Source: Liolophura sinensis (lineage: Eukaryota > Mollusca > Polyplacophora > Chitonida > Chitonidae). From it: a DNA stretch of 64,000 nucleotides. This document shows positions 58,400 through 64,000 of this stretch, piece after piece (within the stretch, counting starts at the first letter, position 1; each line of letters starts with the position of its first letter). Made by a program: the position numbers and the translations under genes. Below the pieces are notes generated by a model that saw only the letters and a list, made by a program, of their open reading frames with translations, searched no databases and was not told the DNA's origin. The DNA lies in NCBI RefSeq assembly GCF_032854445.1, contig NC_088307.1, forward strand, positions 14,766,017-14,830,016, given 5' to 3'.

Positions 58400-58745
58400 A
58401 GACCATGACATGCCATGACAATCCGTGTTGTCCTCATAACCCATGGTATCGCGATTTTATCTATGGCGAAGTATCCATAATGTCATAACAATCTGCGATG
58501 AAGTTTCCATGATCGTAATTATTGGCCGTGAGATATCCTTGGGGTTGCAATTAACCACAATGAAGCATGTAAGGTATCGTAACTATACATGGTGAACTAT
58601 CCATGGTGCAGTAAATATACAAGTTGAATCACCCATGGGTCATAACTATATATAGTGAAGTATACATGGTGTTGTAATTATACCTGCCTAAGTATTCATG
58701 GTGCCGTAACTATACATGTGGGTTTTTCATGGTGTCGTAACTACA
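58400..58745. repeat. Degenerate ~33-bp tandem repeat
   Basis: Diverged units around TATACATGGTG, AAGTATCCATGGTG and CGTAACTATACATGG follow each other most clearly from 58560 to 58745. The repeat ends a few bases before the GPCR-like reading frame. Confidence 0.7.
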
Positions 58746-58752
58746 AAACACT

Positions 58753-59547
58753 ATGAATACGTCATTCGAGAATGACGTCATAAGAACTTTTGACTTTTCG
58801 TCTTCGGGTATATTTCTTTTCAAGTTCGTTTTTATCCGCCTTCAGGAATACTGTGTTGGTGGCTACTGTCTACAAGAGGTCAACTACGTGTTGTTCTTTT
58901 CTCAAGCATTAATGATCAGTAACAGGGTGATTCTTCTTGATTCTGCTATTTGTGCTGTTTACCTATTTTTTAACTTTCTGACTGGAATGTGTGGGGTATA
59001 TTTGATGGCATCTATTACATTGCACCGCTACATTGCCTGCTGCCGACCCTTTCAACATGCCAATGTAGTGACAACTCGCCGCTGCAAAGCTGTGATTGGA
59101 ACTGTGTGGAACCTTTCCTTTACTTGTTCTCTTTTAATCATTCTAAAGTATGGAGCTTACCGCTATAACGCCTACACACATATCTGCGAGGTAAACTGGT
59201 CCGGAAAGTCTCCCAGCAAGCCCCACTCAACGTCATTTCCGTGGTGACACGTGGGACTTCAGGAAACGTGTTTTCATCCACGCACAAAGCAATGGTCACT
59301 GTGTCTCTGGTACCTTATGTGTTGGCTTCCTTTTATAGGTGTTCGCACCTCGGCTGTATTTGTGAACTGGCAAAAATCGAAATCCCTTCAAGAGACTCTC
59401 TTCATTCTGAGGAAGTTGACTTTTCAGATATTTATAGTGTGTAAGTTTGCCAACCCCATAATTTACGGAATATATATTCGCGAATTCCGGACTGAATACC
59501 AAAAGTTACTAAAACGTTTTCTGGATGCCTTCAAAAGGACACCATAA
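58753..59547 (+). pseudogene. Rhodopsin-like (class A) GPCR, broken
   Basis: Remnant of a seven-helix cell-surface receptor. The first frame (58753-59247) has a poor N-terminal part, then a clear helix 3: the disulfide Cys (ICAVYLF) lies 25 residues before the Arg of HRY, which stands where DRY is usual. Helix 4 with its Trp (VWNLSF) and the extracellular-loop Cys (HICEVNW) follow. Helix 5 is absent. Helix 6 starts in one frame (KAMVTVSLV, near 59290) and continues in another (LMCWLPFIGVRTS), a frameshift near 59310-59325. Helix 7 ends with NPIIY, the NPxxY motif, followed by an amphipathic helix 8, with a stop at 59545-59547. The short helix-2 region and missing helix 5 mean it cannot fold as a normal receptor. 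It looks intronless, like a retrocopy or a member of a lineage-expanded family. Ligand unknown. Confidence 0.85.
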
Positions 59548-59689
59548 TCGCGAAATTAGGACTGAATGCCACATATTTCCCAAAAGAATTTATGAAGCCC
59601 TTTCGGATGACCTTCTTCCATATCCCCGCTTTGTATTTTTGCAAAATACTGGTATCCCTGTCAATATATGCTTTCTACTTCCTCAATAG

Positions 59690-59925
59690 AGAACACCGTG
59701 CCGAAGACACCGGACACGACACAATATTCAGCCTGAGCGCACGGACACTGGCTTGACGAGTACAAGACCTATCTGTTTAGGCTGAGCACCAAACGATAAA
59801 GCTACCAGTTCTTCTCAGCATTTAGTGTTTCGAATGTTTTGGGCACTAGACACGAGCGTGAACTCCTACTTTATCAGCGGCGGTAGCTTCGAAATCCCAG
59901 CAGGGTAATGTAGTGCAGTCAGTTT
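59690..59925 (-). mobile_element. SINE-2, old diverged copy
   Basis: Shares TGCCGAAGACACCGGACAC with the SINE-2 piece at 31665, and GCTGAGCACCAAACGATAAA plus GCTACCAGTTCTTCTC with the copy at 62570, in matching order. It may end in a reversed tRNA-like head near 59880-59910. Confidence 0.45.
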
Positions 59926-60109
59926 ATCCAGGTTTATAATCTGTGGCAAGCCAGGTGTATTGCTTTAGCCAAATGAAAACATCGACAAAACTGTGTTTTG
60001 TGAAAATAGTGACTAGCGCTTTCTATCTTTGATACGGCCAAAGTTAGTACTAAGAATATTTCGCGATTCCAGTTTTGAAAATGACACGTTTTTACAGGAT
60101 TAAATGGGT

Positions 60110-60485
60110 ATGATTTATCTTGGGCTAGAGAATATCTATTCATCGTGTTAAATTAGACCGTATCTTTGGATATATGCAATCAAACAGCGACTGAAAAACA
60201 TGTTTCATTATCAACAACTGATATTCTAGCATAGTGCTCGGTTTTAATACTGATTCAGTCGCCTAGAACATACCTTGCCCGCAATACTGAAAACTGTTGA
60301 TTGCTTCTTTGCATGATTCCGTCCTTTTTTCGTACCTTGTATACTTTCTTAGTTCTTTGATCGTTTGTGTCAAACTTCGTTTTGGGAATTGGCCATGTCA
60401 TTATTGGCCCGGAACGTCCATTTTGGTTAAAGGCTGGTATATAAATGTCTGTTTCGGTGCTTAGATTGCAAATAACACACGACGA
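60110..60485 (-). repeat. R1 dispersed repeat, copy 4
   Basis: Aligns over its length with copy 1 in the same orientation. The minus strand has an open frame (60533-60255) with TETDIYIPAFNQNGRSG, WPIPKTKFDTNDQRTKK and VYKVRK segments also present in copy 3. The left part (60110-60250) is the non-coding TCATCGTGTTAAAT/GATATTCTAGCAT region shared with copy 1. Confidence 0.65.
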
Positions 60486-60654
60486 AGAGGCCATAAACAA
60501 CTTGAAGCAAATATGGATTACTTTCAATGGCAATGGCTCTAGTGTGCCTAAAGTCTCATCGGTGAACAGTGAGGTGTCTTTTACGGAAAGCGTTTTACAG
60601 ACAAATTTTTAAAAACAAATCGAAGGAATTTTTCTGCTAAATAATACCCACTAT

Positions 60655-60840
60655 GATATCCACGGGAATGGGCATGGTACAGTAATGCGGAGAATCGGCC
60701 CCAGAGAGGTACGATATCCAGCATGATACCCACGGGAAAAGGCTTGGCACTTTATGCGGAGAATAGGCCCTAGAGAGGTACAATATCCAATATGATATCT
60801 ACGGGAAAAGGCCTGTCATTGTATTGCGGAGAATCGGCCA
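60655..60840. repeat. ~70-bp tandem repeat, about 2.7 copies
   Basis: Units start CCACGGGAATGGGCATGG (60659), CCACGGGAAAAGGCTTGG (about 60729) and CTACGGGAAAAGGCCTGTCA (about 60799). Each contains ATGCGGAGAATCGGCC and, in the first two, GAGAGGTACGATATCCA. Confidence 0.9.
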
Positions 60841-62357
60841 ATAAAATTTACATCACCATTAAAAAGAGACGGCTACTTAGTAATTACCAGCCGAGAACGT
60901 ACTCTCGACCAAACTTTTGGGTTCAAGCGAGTCTCTGTGTGTTTAATTTAGTGTTTAATTTAGTGAAGATCGACGTTAACCAGAATTTTTTTCAATGAAA
61001 ACTTTCACGTATGTATTCCTACACGTGTGCTGACTGAGTTTCACGTCTGTTAACGTTTTGTCGTCATGCGTAAAACATAAACTTATGATGTGATCAGCTT
61101 TGTCATATTTTGGCAAGTTTAAAATCCGTATATGTGCTAAAGTCTGTGTGGCATCCTTCGTAGTACGGTCGACTATCTGAGTTCTCATCAAATTTTCAGA
61201 AGGTTACAGTTTTGGTGCAGTTATCTATCCCTCTTTTCAGTGTGCAATACCACTCCAGTGTGACTGGAGTAGGCTACAATTTTCTTTTTATGACATATAC
61301 ATCTCTAAGATGGATACATGTTTAGACTCCCTTTAGTGCATGTCTTGAGCCTTATAACTCGCGCGCTGCCCATTTAATGGCCAGCCGCTGTCAAGTACAG
61401 CTGTAGTCCGGAATAATACACATTTTTTAGCACTTGGGGCCGTTTCCCGCTTTATCACACCATCTCCTTAAGTAAATGACTAATTGTTGGAAAGAACCGT
61501 TCGCTTGTCTTCAAGGACTCGTCATGAAACAACGATAGAAATGTAAACATCGTTAGTTAAGTTTTCCAGACTGATAAATAAGAAATAACTCGCAAAGGAG
61601 TAATGGGGAATTTTTCATTTAAGCGTTTATTTTGAATTTTAATTAAAGCGTTGTCCTTTTAACAGTATGTACCTTACATAGGTATACATTGAGATAAACG
61701 GACATTTGTTCATAGACTTGTTGGTAAAAGCACACATGTCAATGTCACCATCATAGCAATAAGCAATGTTAGTTTACCTGTTTAGGCACTGTTGAAATGA
61801 AGACGTACGTGCACGTCACTGTGTAAGCGCTATTGAGGCTTGGTAACTGTGTACATTAGCTTGTATCAGCCGATAGTTGACCTCAAACATTGACCGTTTA
61901 ATGGAGGGACAAATGTGCACGAAAACCACGCACGTTCGTCATGGCACTTGAGCAAAATCCAATATTTGGTTTAGGCTCGAAATTATACCAGATGAAGAAG
62001 CACTTACAGCACTCGTCCAAGAAAACCGATAAAGCATTAAATATGTTCCACAGATGTGGACATTTCATCGTCCAAACAAACCCGTAGCATTATGTAATCA
62101 ACTTTACTGCACTCATGTAGGAAAGGGCTCAGGTAAAAGACAGGTAAAATAAGAGTAATATATTATCAACAATTATTTACTGATAATTGAAAAATTGAAA
62201 TTGAAAAAAACCTATTCTGAGCCTTGCATTTTAATTGACGTGTTTCACGCCAACCTACTGCGTACATTTGTAATATTACGTACATCTTCTGTTGAAATAT
62301 TTCGTCTTAGACAGGTCAATTCCAATGCCGACAGATTCGTCACATGAAACTTTCTAT
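60841..62357. other. Intergenic, nothing recognised
   Basis: No gene or repeat recognised. Confidence 0.4.
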
Positions 62358-62670
62358 TGAGTGAGTTTAACGTCGTACTTAATAATTTTTCAGTCATGTG
62401 AAAGAATCCCTAGACTGCATGTAATGTGCCTCTGTGTTGCAGGACGGATTTCCACCGCTCTTTTATCTAGTGCTGCTTCACTGAGACGCCTCACCGAAGG
62501 CAAGTAAGCCGCCTGCCCAAGCCATTATAGTGATACAGGTCAACCAGTCGTTGCACTGTGCCCTTCATGCTGAACGCCAAGCGAGGAAGTTACCACTTCC
62601 TCTTTTAAAGTCTTAAGGTGTGACTCGACCCAGGATTGACCCAGATCTACCGCTCCCGAGGCGATCTTTA
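62358..62670 (-). mobile_element. SINE-2, near full length
   Basis: On the minus strand a tRNA-like head (GAGCGGTAGATCTGGGTCAA plus TCCTGGGTCGAGTC, B-box-like) leads through a ~250-bp body to ATTAAGTACGACGTTAAACT. The head differs from that at 19563, so the shared 3' end is joined to at least two head types. Confidence 0.7.
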
Positions 62671-63311
62671 CGTTGAAGATAACATGATATTCCATTCAGA
62701 AAGCATATCATCACTGAGTGCTAATCTCTCTCAGCTAACCGTAATCTAAATTTTTTAAAATGATAGACCCCAAAACGGGAAATCAACACGGGGCATTATG
62801 AACATCACATTGTTTCATTTTTATCGTTAATCTCAACAAAAAAGGCAAAATGCGGATGATCCAGAGGATGATGTCTCTGCATGAGAGGGAAAATAAAGTA
62901 AAAAAAACCATACAACAAAGCAAAATAATTTTAGAAGATCAAAATGATATTGGCCCTGTGTATGATTTTGTACGAAGTTTTGGAAGACACAATGACAAAG
63001 CAGAATAGTATGTAAAGTTGCCATGTATGTTTCTCTCAGTTTGCTATCGAGATGTCCTCGTTCTACAACCTTTTGACCGGCCTGCAGAAAGATTTCTTGA
63101 CATTGCGTGCTAAGAGCGTCCTGCATGAGAGTGCTGAAAACGTGGATTTTTCGTGAAATATAACGGTATTTTATAGTTTCGATGACTTACACAATGGAAG
63201 CATTACGTTTCCCTGGTGTTACGTAACGCAAGAAAAGCGTCGTCCCTCGGCACAGACAAACTTTCTACGAGCCCTGGGCGCCTACACAGTTCTAGATTCT
63301 CTAAACGTTGT
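62671..63311. other. Intergenic, nothing recognised
   Basis: No gene or repeat recognised. The 97-aa frame at 62833-63126 has no signature. Confidence 0.4.
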
Positions 63312-63436
63312 TCCTCCGTGGCCTAGTGGTTAGCGTGTTAGTGCAGCACAATGTCTTAGGAGCTTCTTACCATTACAGTCAGTGAAACATTCTTCAGCCA
63401 AGCTTAAATCACCAATCAAATAAATAAATAAATCTT
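63312..63436 (+). mobile_element. SINE-1, internally deleted
   Basis: The head (CCTCCGTGGCCTAGTGGTTA, GTGCAGCACAATG) is joined to the AAATCACCAATCAAATAAAT tail. Almost the whole body is missing. Confidence 0.8.
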
Positions 63437-63734
63437 CAAACGTGCTTTCAATGTCCGCACACAACAAGTTTTATCTGCAAGACCATCCCAAATGCGTTCA
63501 CGATTTTTACGAACTTTTTGCTCAAGTGTGGAATTTTTGATAAATTATGGAACTTTTGCTGTCAAAGGTACAAACGAAGTATATTTAACATAGATGGTAC
63601 GTTTTCAAATAGCATTGCATTCCCCCAGTCATTTAGCTTCAAGAAGAATACATCAGGTTAATTTGATCAGAACTGACTTAACATCCATTTGCCAAGGAAA
63701 TAATCTAAACCCCACAAGAAAATGATATGACATC
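63437..63734. other. Intergenic, nothing recognised
   Basis: No gene or repeat recognised. Confidence 0.4.
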
Positions 63735-63993
63735 ATTTTATTTCATTGGTCTTTTACACTCTACTGAAGAATATTTCACTTATACGACGGCGGCCAGATA
63801 TATGGTGGTAGGAAACTGGGCAGAGCCCGGGAGAAACCCACGGCGATCCGCAGGTTGCTGCAGACCCTCCGACTTACTCCCGGACAGGAAACCATCAGGA
63901 GCTGGACTTGAGCTCACAGCGACTGCAATGGTGGGAGGCTAATGGGTCATTGCGTGGGGCTGCCGAGCTATCCCCCTCGGCCACGGAGGCCCC
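63735..63993 (-). mobile_element. SINE-1, full length but diverged
   Basis: The reversed copy has a tail-less CATTGGTCTTTTACACTCTA 3' core, then ATACGACGGCGGCCAG, CAGAGCCCGGGAGAAACCCA and CTCGGCCACGGAGGCCCC. Confidence 0.85.
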
Positions 63994-64000
63994 ATAGTAC

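Overview
The window is eukaryotic, non-coding-rich DNA from an animal. It is moderately AT-rich and has no compact operons. It is littered with tRNA-derived SINEs, DD34E Tc1-like transposons, a Ty3/gypsy LTR element, microsatellites and several large tandem arrays. The two SINE families (3' ends with the motifs GTACGGCGTAAAACACCAAT and AAGTACGACGTTAAAC) are of a type I associate with molluscan and other lophotrochozoan genomes. That assignment rests on recognition, not on a search. I see no intact host protein-coding gene. The only host-type gene is a broken rhodopsin-like GPCR near 58.8-59.5 kb.

Layout. 1-9.9 kb: intergenic sequence with SINE pieces and two copies of an unnamed ~370-bp dispersed repeat (R1). 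9.94-11.47 kb: a complete Tc1-like transposon with 23-bp terminal inverted repeats, TA target duplications and an uninterrupted 335-aa transposase. 15.0-15.6 kb: a decayed Tc1 relative. 18.0-19.0 kb: 49-bp and ~46-bp minisatellites. 20.7-23.83 kb: a 36-bp satellite (array A) with higher-order structure. 23.97-25.36 kb: a second complete-ended Tc1-like element whose transposase is frameshifted. 25.40-31.52 kb: a Ty3/gypsy element whose pol reads PR-IN-RT-RNaseH (Gmr1-like order) and whose 5' LTR-PBS-gag block lies inverted. 31.5-42.4 kb: SINEs, microsatellites and unremarkable sequence.

42.54-49.57 kb is a direct tandem duplication of a ~3.5-kb segment. Each unit holds a zone rich in a TACACCTC motif, a ~2-kb array (B1, B2) and a SINE. 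Arrays B1 and B2 are the reverse-complement relatives of array A, so the same 36-bp satellite family sits at two places about 20 kb apart in opposite orientation. 49.74-52.33 kb holds an unrelated 71-bp satellite in two blocks. 52.33-64 kb has a possible CpG-rich 5' exon with a consensus splice donor, many SINEs, two more R1 copies, the GPCR pseudogene and small degenerate repeats.

Function in this window is almost entirely mobile-element biology. One transposon looks competent, several others could be mobilised only in trans, and the satellites create long spurious open frames because 36 bp is exactly 12 codons.
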